In this document: one piece after another, positions 41,460 through 51,461 of the stretch
How positions within the stretch are numbered: position 1 is the first letter of the stretch
Layout: each line of letters opens with the position of its first letter
NCBI RefSeq assembly: GCF_900142825.1
Contig: NZ_FRCH01000001.1
Coordinates: forward strand, 434,001 to 498,000
Source: Rhodanobacter sp. OK091
Lineage (GTDB): Bacteria > Pseudomonadota > Gammaproteobacteria > Xanthomonadales > Rhodanobacteraceae
Direction of reading: 5' to 3'
DNA: 64,000 bases
The notes under the pieces: generated by a model
The model's database searches: none
What the model saw: only the letters and a program-made list of their open reading frames with translations
Told to the model about the DNA's origin: nothing
Program-made: the position numbers and the translations under genes

Positions 41460-44402
41460 ATGCTCACGACGTACACCAGCAAGCCCATCGACCTGTCCTG
41501 TCGCCCCCATTCCGCCCACACCCAGCGCGTGCTCACGCAGCGCCTGCTCAGCCGCACGGTGAAGCTCGCCCTCGCCGCCATGTTGTTCGGTACCGCACAG
41601 GTACACGCGCAGGACAACAGTGCCGCCGCCAATGCCGATGCACCGGCTGCCGACGCGACGGCTCCGGCAAAGAGCAAGACCCTCGATGCCGTCGTCGTTA
41701 CCGGCTCGCGCATCCGGCGTGTGGACGTAGAGACGGCCAATCCGGTGGTGACTCTCGACCGCGCCCAGATCACCGCCACCGGCAAGGCCACCCTGGGCGA
41801 CCTGGTGCAGGACCTGCCTTCCATCGCCGGCAGCGCCACCAACGCCAGCACCAACAACGGCGGCGGCACCGGCGCGGCGACCATTTCGCTGCGCGGCCTG
41901 GGCGACAAGCGCACGCTGATCCTGGTCAACGGCGTGCGCCTGGCCTACAACGACGTCAACAGCATTCCCGCCAACATGATCGACCGTATCGAGGTGCTCA
42001 GCGACGGTGCCTCGGCGATCTACGGTTCCGACGCCATCGGCGGCGTGGTCAACTTCATCCTGCGCGACCGCTACGACGGCGTGCAGTTCACCACCGACTT
42101 CGGCGAGAGCCGGCACAGCGACGGCTTTCGCCGCAGCTTCACGCTGACGGCCGGCCACACCGGCGAGAAAGGCAGCATCGTCGCAGGCGTGGCCCATCAC
42201 ACCATCGATCCCGTGCAAGCCGCCAATCGCGACTTCTCCAGGGACGCGCTGAACCTGTCCGACGGCCAGGTCGTGCGCAGCGGCTCCTCGGCCAATCCGG
42301 CCGGTGCGATCACCTTGCCCGGCTCGCTGGCCGCCCAACTGGGCTGCACTTCGCGCGTGTCGCTCAACAAGGGCGTCAGCGGCGCCACCTCGCTCGACGA
42401 CTACCACTGCTATTCGCGCGCCGATACCTACAACTATCAACGCGACAACATTCTGCAGACGCCGCAGGAGCGCAACAGTTTCTTCGTGCTCGGCAAGTAC
42501 AAGCTGGCCGATCACATCGAGGCCTACGCCAACCTCTACTACACCAAGACACACTCGGACTCCGAGATAGCGCCGATCCCAATTTTCGCCAACGGCGACA
42601 ACTTCCTGGTTTCCGCCAACAACTACTACAACCCGTTCGGGGTCAACTTCGGCACGGACCGCACCACCGGCGACAACTACGGCTCGTACAACACCCGCAT
42701 CACCACGCTAGGCCGTCGGCGCTACGTCTACAACACGTACAACACCCAGTTCAATCCGGGCCTGCGCGGCAGCTTCGGCGACAGTTCCTGGCAGTGGGAC
42801 GCGGACGTCAACTACGGCAAGGTGCGGCAGAAGTCGATCAACTACGGTTTCCTCGACTACGCCAAGCTGGAGCAGGGACTGGGGCCGTCGTTCCTGAGCG
42901 GCAACGGCACGGTGACCTGCGGCACGGCGGCCAACCCGATCGCCGGCTGCACGCCGATCAATCTCTTCAACGTCAGCGACCCGGCCACCATCGCCGCGCT
43001 CAAGGCGGTCCAGGTCAACCCGGTCGCCACCACCGACTACACGGTGAAGCAGTTCGAGGCCAACGCCAACGGTGAGCTGTTCACCCTGCCCGCGGGCACA
43101 GTCAATCTGGCCGCCGGCGTGTCCTATCGCAAGGAAAGCACCTCGACGCGCACCGACCCCAATGCCGTGGCCGACCTGGACGGCCTGTGCGGCGTGGTGG
43201 AGTTCTGCACCACGGTGCTGTCGGGCAGCTTCAACGTGAAAGAGGCTTACGCCGAAACGCTGGTCCCGCTGCTGGCCGACAAACCGTTCGTCCATTCGCT
43301 GAACCTCACCGTCGGCACGCGCTTCTCCGACTACAGCACCGCCGGCACCACCACCAACAGCAAGGTCGCGCTGGAATGGCGGCCGCTGGAAAACCTGCTG
43401 CTGCGCGGCACCGTGTCGCAAGTGTTCCGCGCGCCGAACATCAGCGAGCTGTATGCCGGCATCGGCGGCGACTCGCCCACGGTCAACGATCCGTGCAACT
43501 TCTACACCGGCGGTCATGGCGCAGCCTGCGCCAACGTGCCCACCGACGGCAGCTACCAGCAGTCCAATCCGCAGATCGGCGCCAAGACCTCCGGTGCGGT
43601 CGCCGCCGGCTACCAGCTGAAACCGGAAAAAGGCAAGTCGTTCGATTTCGGCCTGGTGTACGACCCGCAGTGGCTTAACGGCCTGTCGCTGAGCGCCGAC
43701 GTGTGGCGCATCAACCTCAACGACACGATCACCTCGATTTCGGCGCAGACCGTGCTCAACCAGTGCTACGGCAATGGCGCCAGTCCGTTCTGCAGCTTCA
43801 TCCACCGCCTCAACACCGGCGAGATCAACTATGTGGCCGAGCCCACGGTGAACCTGGGCGCGCTGTCGACCAAGGGCGTGGACAGCAGCATCGCCTACCG
43901 CTTCGACGAGAGCCGCTTCGGCCGCTTCAATGTCAGCCTCAACAACACCTACATCGCCCGTTACGACATCAACCCGGTACCCGGCGATCCCACGTCGGTC
44001 ACCATCCACAACGCCGGCAAGTACACCTACGCCTACGGCGACTTCCCGCGCTGGCGCAGCCTGGCCATGTTGAACTGGAGCCGCGGTCCGTGGAGCGCCA
44101 GCTGGCGCCTGCGCTACATCGGCCGCACCCAGATCGGCAGCGCCGACGAACGCCAGCAGCTGTCGGCCGATACGGACCAGTCGGCGGTGGTGCGCAAGAT
44201 CGGCGCCTACACGTACAACAGCGTGCAGGTCGGCTACAACTTCGAGAAATGGCACACCCGGCTGGATCTGGGCATCGACAACATCGCCGACAAGCAGCCG
44301 CCGCTGTTCTATCAGAACAACGTGACCAACTCGAACACCGACGTGGCTACCTACGACGTGATGGGCCGCTACTACTGGGCGCGCGCCACGGTAACGTTCT
44401 GA
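41460..44402 (+). CDS. TonB-dependent receptor (980 aa)
   Basis: An outer-membrane active transporter. A long signal region ends in AQVHAQ, then an Ala/Asp-rich linker and the TonB-box region (KTLDAVVVTGSRIRR). The plug domain follows: DLVQDLPSIAGSATNAS, ISLRGLGDKRTLILVNGVRL and ASAIYGSDAIGGVVNFIL. The rest is a 22-stranded barrel with aromatic ends, closing YYWARATVTF. It belongs to the Xanthomonadales group of large receptors that import oligosaccharides. The start at 41460 has GAGGAA upstream; earlier frames overlap the GH127 gene. Position after GH127 suggests import of arabino-oligosaccharides or glycopeptides. A candidate operator lies upstream and a strong terminator downstream. Confidence 0.93.
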   Translation: MLTTYTSKPIDLSCRPHSAHTQRVLTQRLLSRTVKLALAAMLFGTAQVHAQDNSAAANADAPAADATAPAKSKTLDAVVVTGSRIRRVDVETANPVVTLDRAQITATGKATLGDLVQDLPSIAGSATNASTNNGGGTGAATISLRGLGDKRTLILVNGVRLAYNDVNSIPANMIDRIEVLSDGASAIYGSDAIGGVVNFILRDRYDGVQFTTDFGESRHSDGFRRSFTLTAGHTGEKGSIVAGVAHHTIDPVQAANRDFSRDALNLSDGQVVRSGSSANPAGAITLPGSLAAQLGCTSRVSLNKGVSGATSLDDYHCYSRADTYNYQRDNILQTPQERNSFFVLGKYKLADHIEAYANLYYTKTHSDSEIAPIPIFANGDNFLVSANNYYNPFGVNFGTDRTTGDNYGSYNTRITTLGRRRYVYNTYNTQFNPGLRGSFGDSSWQWDADVNYGKVRQKSINYGFLDYAKLEQGLGPSFLSGNGTVTCGTAANPIAGCTPINLFNVSDPATIAALKAVQVNPVATTDYTVKQFEANANGELFTLPAGTVNLAAGVSYRKESTSTRTDPNAVADLDGLCGVVEFCTTVLSGSFNVKEAYAETLVPLLADKPFVHSLNLTVGTRFSDYSTAGTTTNSKVALEWRPLENLLLRGTVSQVFRAPNISELYAGIGGDSPTVNDPCNFYTGGHGAACANVPTDGSYQQSNPQIGAKTSGAVAAGYQLKPEKGKSFDFGLVYDPQWLNGLSLSADVWRINLNDTITSISAQTVLNQCYGNGASPFCSFIHRLNTGEINYVAEPTVNLGALSTKGVDSSIAYRFDESRFGRFNVSLNNTYIARYDINPVPGDPTSVTIHNAGKYTYAYGDFPRWRSLAMLNWSRGPWSASWRLRYIGRTQIGSADERQQLSADTDQSAVVRKIGAYTYNSVQVGYNFEKWHTRLDLGIDNIADKQPPLFYQNNVTNSNTDVATYDVMGRYYWARATVTF

Positions 44403-44615
44403 AGCCATGGGATGGGAGACGGCCGGCCGGCAGGCCGGCCGTCGGGAAACTGGCCGGTGGCCTGGCCCGGCCGATGCACGGGCACACCCGGCTTCCGCGG
44501 GATTTGCAGGCCATTGTGGGCCTTTATCGAGCACCTCCAGACAGAGCCCGCCACAGCGGCGATTGCTGCGTCGCAGTGCGGCTGTCTTGTGCGAGGTACT
44601 AGACTACGCCGTCCG

Positions 44616-44653
44616 ATCGTCGCCCCGACCCTGCCTCGGGGCGACGATTTTTT
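44616..44653 (+). terminator. Rho-independent terminator after the TonB-dependent receptor
   Basis: A perfect 13-bp stem, ATCGTCGCCCCGA (44616-44628) and TCGGGGCGACGAT (44636-44648), followed by a T-run. It is about 210 bp past the receptor stop. The 44403-44615 stretch also contains GGCCGGC palindromes but no gene. The leucine dehydrogenase gene starts 70 bp later. Confidence 0.8.
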
Positions 44654-44722
44654 AGGTTTTTCAGTGCCTTGGCCGGATCACCCCCCACTGACCGGCATCC
44701 TTCCCACGGAGTCAAGCGTTCC

Positions 44723-45826
44723 ATGATTTTCGAAACCATTGCCAACACGGGTCACGAAGAAGTCGTCTTCTGCCACAACAAGGACGCCGGTCTGAAGGCC
44801 ATCATCGCCATCCACAACACGGTGCTGGGCCCCGCGCTCGGCGGTCTGCGCATGTGGCCGTACAAGACCGAGCAAGAGGCAGTGAACGACGTGTTGCGCC
44901 TGTCGCGCGGCATGACGTTCAAGAACGCCGTGGCCGGCCTGAACCTGGGCGGCGGCAAGGCGGTGATCATCGGCGATCCGAGCAAGGACAAGTCCGAGGC
45001 GCTGTTCCGCGCGTTCGGCCGCTTCGTCAACTCACTCAACGGCCGCTACATCACGGCCGAGGACGTCGGCATCGACGTCAACGACATGGAATACGTGTTC
45101 CGTGAAACCGAGTACGTCACCGGCGTGCACCAGGTGCATGGCGGTTCGGGCGATCCGTCGCCGTTCACTGCGTTCGGTTCGCTGCAAGGCCTGATGGCTT
45201 CGCTGCAGGCGAAGTACGGCAACGAGGACGTGGGCAAGTACAGCTACGCCGTGCAGGGTTGCGGCCACGTCGGCGGCGAGTTCATCAAGCTGCTGCGCGA
45301 ACAGGGCGCCAAGGTGTTCGTCACCGACATCAACAAGGAAGCCGTGCAGCGCTGCGTCGACGAGCTGGGTTGCGAAGCGGTGGGCCTGGACGAGATCTAC
45401 GACGTCGACGCCGACGTGTACTCGCCGTGCGCACTGGGCGGCACCGTCAACGAGCAGACCATCGACCGCATCAAGGCGAAGATCATCTGCGGCCCGGCCA
45501 ACAACCAGCTGGCCACCGACGAGATCGGCGACGAGCTGCAGCGTCGCGGCGTGCTGTATGCACCCGACTACGCGGTCAACGCCGGCGGCGTGATGAATGT
45601 GTCGCTGGAAATCGACGGCTACAACCGCGAGCGCGCGATGCGCATGATGCGCACGATCTATTACAACCTCGGCCGCATCTTCGAGATCTCCAAGAACGAG
45701 AACATCCCGACCTACAAGGCCGCCGACCGCCTGGCCGAAGAGCGCATCAGCGCGATCGGCAAGATCAAGCTGGCGCACATGGGCAACAACGGCACCCGCT
45801 TCCAGGGCCGCATGCGCGGTCAGTAA
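44723..45826 (+). CDS. Leucine dehydrogenase (367 aa)
   Basis: NAD-dependent oxidative deamination of leucine, valine and isoleucine to the 2-oxo acids. Glu/Leu/Phe/Val dehydrogenase family features are visible: HNTVLGPALGGLRMWPY, catalytic Lys in LNLGGGKAVIIGDP, the YITAEDVGIDVNDME block and the NAD Rossmann motif QGCGHVGGEFIKLL. A CGPANNQLA segment near the active site follows. Length is usual for bacterial leucine dehydrogenases. GGAG lies upstream of the ATG at 44723. Flanking terminators on both sides show a single-gene unit. Its products could feed branched-chain acyl-CoA breakdown, in which the acyl-CoA dehydrogenase at 54720 and IcmF take part. Confidence 0.93.
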   Translation: MIFETIANTGHEEVVFCHNKDAGLKAIIAIHNTVLGPALGGLRMWPYKTEQEAVNDVLRLSRGMTFKNAVAGLNLGGGKAVIIGDPSKDKSEALFRAFGRFVNSLNGRYITAEDVGIDVNDMEYVFRETEYVTGVHQVHGGSGDPSPFTAFGSLQGLMASLQAKYGNEDVGKYSYAVQGCGHVGGEFIKLLREQGAKVFVTDINKEAVQRCVDELGCEAVGLDEIYDVDADVYSPCALGGTVNEQTIDRIKAKIICGPANNQLATDEIGDELQRRGVLYAPDYAVNAGGVMNVSLEIDGYNRERAMRMMRTIYYNLGRIFEISKNENIPTYKAADRLAEERISAIGKIKLAHMGNNGTRFQGRMRGQ

Positions 45827-45910
45827 GCAACACACCGCTTGCGCAGAAGCAGCCGCCGGTTGATGAGCTAGCCGTTTTGACCAGCTGTTGATTTTCCAGG
45901 TTGTTACACC

Positions 45911-45940
45911 AAGCCCCTGATCGAACATCAGGGGCTTTTT
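45911..45940 (+). terminator. Rho-independent terminator of the leucine dehydrogenase gene
   Basis: AAGCCCCTGAT (45911-45921) pairs perfectly with ATCAGGGGCTT (45926-45936), 4-nt loop, followed by a run of T. The remaining 45941-46151 holds no supported gene. Confidence 0.9.
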
Positions 45941-46151
45941 TGTGCCGAAAGCTGGCTACGATGAGGGCGGAAGCCAGCGCCAGAGAAAAGCCCGGCGAAC
46001 CATTTTTGAGCCGTGCGGGCGGAATGACCGATGGCTGGCGAGGCAGGACGACGGTGAAGCACATCGGCTGGATGTTGTCGCCACGCCTTGGCCGCTCCGC
46101 CATGGGCCGTCGCGAAGCATGCAGTCCTGGCGACCTCGCCGTCGCGTCCGT

Positions 46152-46493
46152 TCAAGGCGCGCGCTGCACGTGATCGGTCCGCTGCGCCTTGCCCTGGCTC
46201 AGCTCGGCACGCACGCAATGTGCGTCCATGACCGACGTTACCGTGGCACGCCCCGCAACCGCGAATTGTTGGCGGGGCTGCCCCTTGTTGGGAACCACAA
46301 AAGATGCCCGCATGACCTGCAGTCGCGCACCGACTGCCGGCAGCGGCGCAGCACGATAACAGACGTCCAAACGCTGGCCGTCCACATGGCTAACCCACCC
46401 GTCAGTGTAAGTATCGGCGGCATGCGCGACGCGGCCAATGGTGAGGCCCGCGAGCAGCAGCGGAATGCCGAGATAAGCCGCAAACAATTTCAT
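46152..46493 (-). CDS. Exported hypothetical protein at the end of the cus locus (113 aa)
   Basis: A signal peptide (MKLFAAYLGIPLLLAGLTIG..AHA) is followed by about 85 mature residues with two cysteines (DVCYRAAPL and DAHCVRAEL), likely a disulphide. No family recognised. The ATG at 46493 has GGAGAACG upstream. It lies 124 bp after cusF on the same strand and may be the last gene of the copper/silver operon, but it lacks the Met/His-rich look of a metal carrier. Function is unknown. Confidence 0.65.
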   Translation of the reverse strand: MKLFAAYLGIPLLLAGLTIGRVAHAADTYTDGWVSHVDGQRLDVCYRAAPLPAVGARLQVMRASFVVPNKGQPRQQFAVAGRATVTSVMDAHCVRAELSQGKAQRTDHVQRAP

Positions 46494-46617
46494 GATCGTT
46501 CTCCAAAAATGACAACCGCAACAATCGCCACGACGCGCACCACAACGTGTGTGGCGGCACCGCCTTCGCAAACACCGGCTGCCCTCGACAGTTGGGGCCG
46601 GCCGGCGATCGTTCCCC

Positions 46618-46962
46618 TCAACGTGCCGGACGGATCGCTGTCAGCGTGCTGGCCATGCCGGCCGGATGCAGGGTGAATGTCACCTTGTCGCCTACCTTGG
46701 CGACCTTGAGAAGATCCGGCGAAGCCACCTTGAACGGCATCGTCATTGCCGGCCAGCCAATCGCAGCGATGGCTTCATGTTGAAGGGTGATGGTGCCCTT
46801 GCCGGTGTCGATCGCCTTGACCACACCCATGCCCTGCGCGTCAGCGGGTTTGGCATCGTGCTGCATGCCGGGCATGTTGGGGTCCATCTGCTGGGCGGCA
46901 ACGAAAGCGGGCGCAGCCAGCATCGTGCAAGCCCATGCGAAGGTGATGAGGTGCTTCTTCAT
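46618..46962 (-). CDS. cusF: CusF-like periplasmic copper/silver-binding protein (114 aa)
   Basis: A signal peptide (MKKHLITFAWACTMLAAPAF..AQ) is followed by a Met-rich stretch (MDPNMPGMQHD) and an OB-fold CusF domain. The metal site of E. coli CusF (His, Trp, two Met) is conserved as LQHEAIAAIGWPAMTMPFKV. CusF carries Cu(I) or Ag(I) in the periplasm and hands it to the CusB-CusA pump. The gene begins 3 bp after cusA. In E. coli cusF lies between cusC and cusB, so the order differs here. Confidence 0.92.
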   Translation of the reverse strand: MKKHLITFAWACTMLAAPAFVAAQQMDPNMPGMQHDAKPADAQGMGVVKAIDTGKGTITLQHEAIAAIGWPAMTMPFKVASPDLLKVAKVGDKVTFTLHPAGMASTLTAIRPAR

Positions 46963-46965
46963 GCT

Positions 46966-49900
46966 TCAGTTTCCTTGTGGGTTGGAGTGATAAGCGATGC
47001 TCGTCCGATCGGCCCGACGCAATCGGTGCAGGACCAACAGACGGAACGCGGCGGGAATGACCAGCATGGACAGCAGCGGTGCCGTCAGCATGCCGCCGAT
47101 CATCGGCGCGGCGATGCGCTGCATGACCTCCGAGCCGGCACCGTGGCCGAGCAGGATCGGAAACAGGCCGGCGAGAATCACTGCGACTGTCATCGCCTTG
47201 GGCCGCACGCGTTGTACGGCACCTTCGCGGATGGCCGTATCAAGCTCTTCGATGCCGGCGTGCGGATTCAAAGCGAGTTGGCGATCCCATGCCTGGCGCA
47301 GATACAACAGCATCACCACGCCGAACTCGGCGGCGACGCCGGCCAGCGCGATGAAGCCGATGATCGTGGCCACCGACACCGCGTGACCGAGCAGCCAGAT
47401 CAGCCACAGGCCGCCGACCAGCGCCAGCGGCACGCTGGCCATGATCAGCACGGCCTCGCTCACGCGCCGGAACACGGCGTAGATCAGAAGAAAAATGATC
47501 ACCAGCGCGATCGGCACCACCAGCCTGAGTCGTTGCATGGCACTGGCCAGATACTCGAACTGGCCCGACCAGGCCACGGTGGTGCCCGGCGGCAACGTGA
47601 TCTGCTGCGCCACTGCATGTTGCAGATTGGCGACCACCGTGCCCAGATCGCTGCCAGACGTATCGACGTAGACATACGTGGCCAACTGGCCGTCCTCGCT
47701 TTTCAGCATGGACGGTCCTGCCTCAACGGTAATGTCGGCAATCTGGCCGAGCGTGACCTGTGCCCCGCTGGCGGCGACGATCGGTAACTGCCGCAGCGCT
47801 GCGATGGAATCGCGCTCGGCACGCGGGTAGCGCACCACGATGGGATAGCGTTCGCGTCCCTCGACGGTCTGCCCGATCGGATCGCCGCCCACGACGGTGG
47901 CGATCAATTGCTGCACGCGTTGCTGGGTCAGCCCGTAGCGCGCAGCAGCGTCACGGCGGATAGCCACATCCACATAGCGGCCGCTGATCGGACGCTCGGC
48001 GATCGCCGAACCGACACCCGGCACGGTCTTCGCCACGGTTTCGATGCGATCGGCCACGGCCTGCATGGTGGCCAGATCGGTGCCCAGCACCTTGATGCCG
48101 ACCGGGCTCTTGATGCCGGTGGACAGCATGTCGATGCGGTTGCGGATCGGTGGCACGAACAGGTTGGTCAGTCCCGGCACGTGTACGGCCCGGTCCAGTT
48201 CCGCCTTGATCTTCGCCATCGTCATGCCGGGACGCCACTGATCCTTTGGCTTGAAGGTGATGGTGGTCTCGAACATCTCCAGCGGCGCCGGATCGGTGGC
48301 TGTTTCGGCGCGCCCCGCCTTGCCGAATACATGCGCGACCTCCGGCACGGTCTTGATCATGCGATCGGTAAGCTGCAACAACTGCGACGCCTTGCCTGCC
48401 GACAGGCCCGGCAGCGCCGTTGGCATGTACAACAGCGTGCCCTCATCCATGGCGGGCATGAACTCGCTACCGAGTCGGCTGAGCGGAACGAGGACGGTGA
48501 GCAGCAACAAGCCGCCCAGCAGCAACACCATCTTCGGATGGCGCAGCACCATTTCGAGCATCGGCCGATAACCACGCATCAAGCCGCGATTGAGCGGGTT
48601 GTCGCGCTCGGCACGGATGCGGCCACGCACCAGGTAACCCATCAGCACCGGCACCAGCGTTACCGCGAGGCCCGCCGCTGCCGCCATCGCGTAGGTCTTG
48701 GTGAAAGCCAGCGGCTTGAACAGCTTGCCCTCCTGCCCTTGCAGCGCAAACACCGGTACGAACGACAGCGCGATGATCAACAGGCTCACGAACAGCGCCG
48801 GCCCCACTTCGGCGGCGGACTCGGCGATCAGCGACCACCGTTCGGCGCCCTGCGGCTCACGTCCGTCATTTGCTTCACGCCAATGTTCCAGATGCTTGTG
48901 GGTGTTCTCGATCATCACGATCGCCGCATCGACCATCGCGCCAATGGCGATCGCGATGCCGCCCAGCGACATCAGGTTCGCCGACACACCTTGCAGGTCC
49001 ATCACGATGAAAGCCGCCAGCACGCCCAGCGGCAGCGTGACCACCGCCACCAGCGCCGAACGCAGATGGCCCAGGAACAGCACGCAGACCAGCGCAACGA
49101 CAAGGAACTCCTCCAGCAGCTTGCCCCAGACGTTCGCCACCGCCGCATCGATCAGCTGCGACCGGTCGTAGGTCGGCACGATCTCGACGCCGGGTGGCAG
49201 GCTGCGCTTGAGCTCGGTCAGCTTGGCTTTTACCGCGGCAATGGCGGCCTTGGCGTTCTTGCCGGTGCGCAGCACGATCACTCCGCCGGCGACTTCACCC
49301 TCACCGTCCAGCTCGGTGACGCCGCGACGAAACGTGGGGCCGCGCCGTACCGTCGCCACGTCGCGCAGCAACACCGGCACACCGCCGGCATTGGCGGTGA
49401 CCGGCACGTTTTCGAAGCCCTCGCGGCTTTTCAGATAGCCCTCGCTGCGCACCATCAGCTCCGCCTCGCCCTGCTCGATCACCGAACCGCCGTTGGCGCC
49501 GTTGGCGGAGCGGATCGCTTCGACAAGCTGCTCCACGGTGATGCCGCGTGCCGCCAGCGCCTGGCTGTCGGGCACGATCTGCCACGCGCGCTCCATGCCG
49601 CCGATGCTGGCTACCTCGGCGACGTCCGGCACGGTCTTCAACTGAAAACGCAGGAACCAGTCCTGCAAGGCGCGCAGCTGGCCGATATCGTGCTGGCCGG
49701 TGCGATCGACCAGTGCATATTCGTAAACCCAGCCCAACCCCGTCGCATCCGGACCAAGTGATGGCGTGACATCGGCGGGCAGACTGCCGCGCACCTGGCT
49801 GAGATACTCCAGCACGCGAGAGCGCGCCCAATACAGATCGGTGCTGTCGTCGAACAGCACGTAGACGTAGGAGTCGCCGAAGAACGAATAGCCGCGAACG

Positions 49901-50142
49901 ACCTTGGCGCCGGGTACCGACAACATCGTGGTCGCCAGCGGATAGGTGACCTGATCCTCGACAACCTGTGGCGACTGGCCCGGGTAGCTGGTGCGGATGA
50001 TGACCTGGGTGTCGGACAGATCCGGCAATGCATCGATCGGCGTGTGCAGCGCGGCGAATACGCCAACCAGCGCGAGGGCCAGCGCCGCCAGCAACACGAA
50101 TACGCGATACGCGATCGCGGCACGGATCAGGGCGCCGATCAT
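46966..50142 (-). CDS. cusA: CusA-type heavy-metal efflux RND pump (1058 aa)
   Basis: The inner-membrane proton-driven pump of a Cu(I)/Ag(I) efflux system. HME-RND features are clear: [20 protein letters not shown] near the N-terminus, [54 protein letters not shown] in helix 4 (proton relay), and a C-terminal [20 protein letters not shown]. The large periplasmic loops carry [20 protein letters not shown] and SPVGIKVLG. Twelve membrane helices are expected. The start overlaps the stop of cusB by 4 bp. The protein groups with the CusA/SilA rather than the CzcA type by its [17 protein letters not shown] segment; I did not map the three Met ligands. Confidence 0.93.
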   Translation of the reverse strand: MIGALIRAAIAYRVFVLLAALALALVGVFAALHTPIDALPDLSDTQVIIRTSYPGQSPQVVEDQVTYPLATTMLSVPGAKVVRGYSFFGDSYVYVLFDDSTDLYWARSRVLEYLSQVRGSLPADVTPSLGPDATGLGWVYEYALVDRTGQHDIGQLRALQDWFLRFQLKTVPDVAEVASIGGMERAWQIVPDSQALAARGITVEQLVEAIRSANGANGGSVIEQGEAELMVRSEGYLKSREGFENVPVTANAGGVPVLLRDVATVRRGPTFRRGVTELDGEGEVAGGVIVLRTGKNAKAAIAAVKAKLTELKRSLPPGVEIVPTYDRSQLIDAAVANVWGKLLEEFLVVALVCVLFLGHLRSALVAVVTLPLGVLAAFIVMDLQGVSANLMSLGGIAIAIGAMVDAAIVMIENTHKHLEHWREANDGREPQGAERWSLIAESAAEVGPALFVSLLIIALSFVPVFALQGQEGKLFKPLAFTKTYAMAAAAGLAVTLVPVLMGYLVRGRIRAERDNPLNRGLMRGYRPMLEMVLRHPKMVLLLGGLLLLTVLVPLSRLGSEFMPAMDEGTLLYMPTALPGLSAGKASQLLQLTDRMIKTVPEVAHVFGKAGRAETATDPAPLEMFETTITFKPKDQWRPGMTMAKIKAELDRAVHVPGLTNLFVPPIRNRIDMLSTGIKSPVGIKVLGTDLATMQAVADRIETVAKTVPGVGSAIAERPISGRYVDVAIRRDAAARYGLTQQRVQQLIATVVGGDPIGQTVEGRERYPIVVRYPRAERDSIAALRQLPIVAASGAQVTLGQIADITVEAGPSMLKSEDGQLATYVYVDTSGSDLGTVVANLQHAVAQQITLPPGTTVAWSGQFEYLASAMQRLRLVVPIALVIIFLLIYAVFRRVSEAVLIMASVPLALVGGLWLIWLLGHAVSVATIIGFIALAGVAAEFGVVMLLYLRQAWDRQLALNPHAGIEELDTAIREGAVQRVRPKAMTVAVILAGLFPILLGHGAGSEVMQRIAAPMIGGMLTAPLLSMLVIPAAFRLLVLHRLRRADRTSIAYHSNPQGN

Positions 50143-51461
50143 CGCCCGTCTCCCATGGGCATACCAGGCATCGGCGCACTGGTGGCCGGTGCCGGCTGAA
50201 CCGGGTGATCGTTCAGCCGTTCCAACGCACCGGACAGGCTCGCCTCCGAATCGATCAGGAACTGGCCGGAGGTCACGACCTTTTCGCCGCCCGTGAGGCC
50301 CTCGCGTATTTCGGTGTAGCCGCTGGCCGAACGCCCGGTACGCACGGCGACGGTCCGAAAGTGCCCGCCATCCTCAGCGACGATCACCCGCGTCTGGCTG
50401 CCTGTGGCGATCAGCGCGTCATCCGGCACTACTGCTACGGCTTCGCCTTGCGCCGGGTTGAGCTGCACGGTGGCGAACATGCCCGGGCTCAAGGAACCAT
50501 CGGGATTGTCGAGCACGATACGGGCACGCTGCGTGCGAGTCGTCGGGTCGATGTCCGGCAACAGCGTTTCCACCGTGCCTTGGAACAACCGGCCCGGTAG
50601 TGCATCGACTGCAACGGTGACTGGTGTGCCGCCTCGCACCGTGCCGGCTGCCGCTTGCGGCAGCGCCGCCTCGATCCACACGGTGGACAGGCCGTTCAAG
50701 GTCATCAACGTCTGGCCTGCGCTGACTCGCTGGCCTTCACGCACGTCCAGTGTCGTGACGATGCCGGCCTGCGGCGCATGCAAGGTGATCGCGGCATCCG
50801 AGCCATGACGCGACGACTGAATATCTGCAGGCGTCAGGCCCAATACCTGCAGGCGTTCGCGCGACGCAGCGCGCAAGTCTTTCGCGTCGGCCGACTGTAC
50901 TTGCTGAAGCGCGCGGTATTCCGCCAGCGCGCTGTTCCATTGCGGAGCCAGCAGTTCGACCAAGGGCGCGCCGGCAGCGACGGCCGTGTACGGCGCACGC
51001 ACATCGAGCCTGGCAATGACGGCGTCGACTCGCGCGCTGACGGTCATGGCGTGCCGCAGATCCCACGTGATCGTGCCTGGAACCCGGATCGCGGAAGCCA
51101 GCACACGGCGTTCCACCACAGCGGTGCGCACGCCCAGATTCTGCACGGTGGCCGGGTCGATCCGGACGATATCCCTGGCGGCGCCCTCGCCGACCGGCCG
51201 TTCATCAGCCGGCCTCTCATCAGCATATTTGGGCACCATCTGCATACCCATCGGCGACAGGCCCGGCTTGTCGAAGTGCTGCTGAGGCGCCATCGTGTCG
51301 TACCAGTACAGAACTTTTTTGCTGCCGCTTTCCGGCGCGGATGTTGCGTTATGGGTCGGCGATGGCGTCGCCGGCGAATGGCCGCGGCCACCGAGATAGC
51401 CGATCAACAGCAGCGCCATCGCCAGCACCGCTGCGGCGAACATCATCAGTGCGCGCTTCAT
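50139..51461 (-). CDS. cusB: CusB-type periplasmic adaptor (440 aa)
   Basis: The membrane-fusion protein linking CusA to the outer-membrane channel. After a hydrophobic N-terminal anchor ([20 protein letters not shown]), a heavy-metal-binding segment is seen: [20 protein letters not shown] and [10 protein letters not shown], the form found in CusB/SilB proteins. A lipoyl-like region, a helical hairpin ([20 protein letters not shown]) and beta-barrel blocks ([36 protein letters not shown]) follow in the usual order. ATGA overlaps join it to cusC and cusA, so the tripartite pump is made from one message. Confidence 0.92.
   Translation of the reverse strand: MKRALMMFAAAVLAMALLLIGYLGGRGHSPATPSPTHNATSAPESGSKKVLYWYDTMAPQQHFDKPGLSPMGMQMVPKYADERPADERPVGEGAARDIVRIDPATVQNLGVRTAVVERRVLASAIRVPGTITWDLRHAMTVSARVDAVIARLDVRAPYTAVAAGAPLVELLAPQWNSALAEYRALQQVQSADAKDLRAASRERLQVLGLTPADIQSSRHGSDAAITLHAPQAGIVTTLDVREGQRVSAGQTLMTLNGLSTVWIEAALPQAAAGTVRGGTPVTVAVDALPGRLFQGTVETLLPDIDPTTRTQRARIVLDNPDGSLSPGMFATVQLNPAQGEAVAVVPDDALIATGSQTRVIVAEDGGHFRTVAVRTGRSASGYTEIREGLTGGEKVVTSGQFLIDSEASLSGALERLNDHPVQPAPATSAPMPGMPMGDGR

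Noticed and set aside
42708..44534. Open frame of 608 codons antisense to the TonB-dependent receptor
   Set aside because: Same effect of GC-rich codon use; the receptor on the plus strand is complete.
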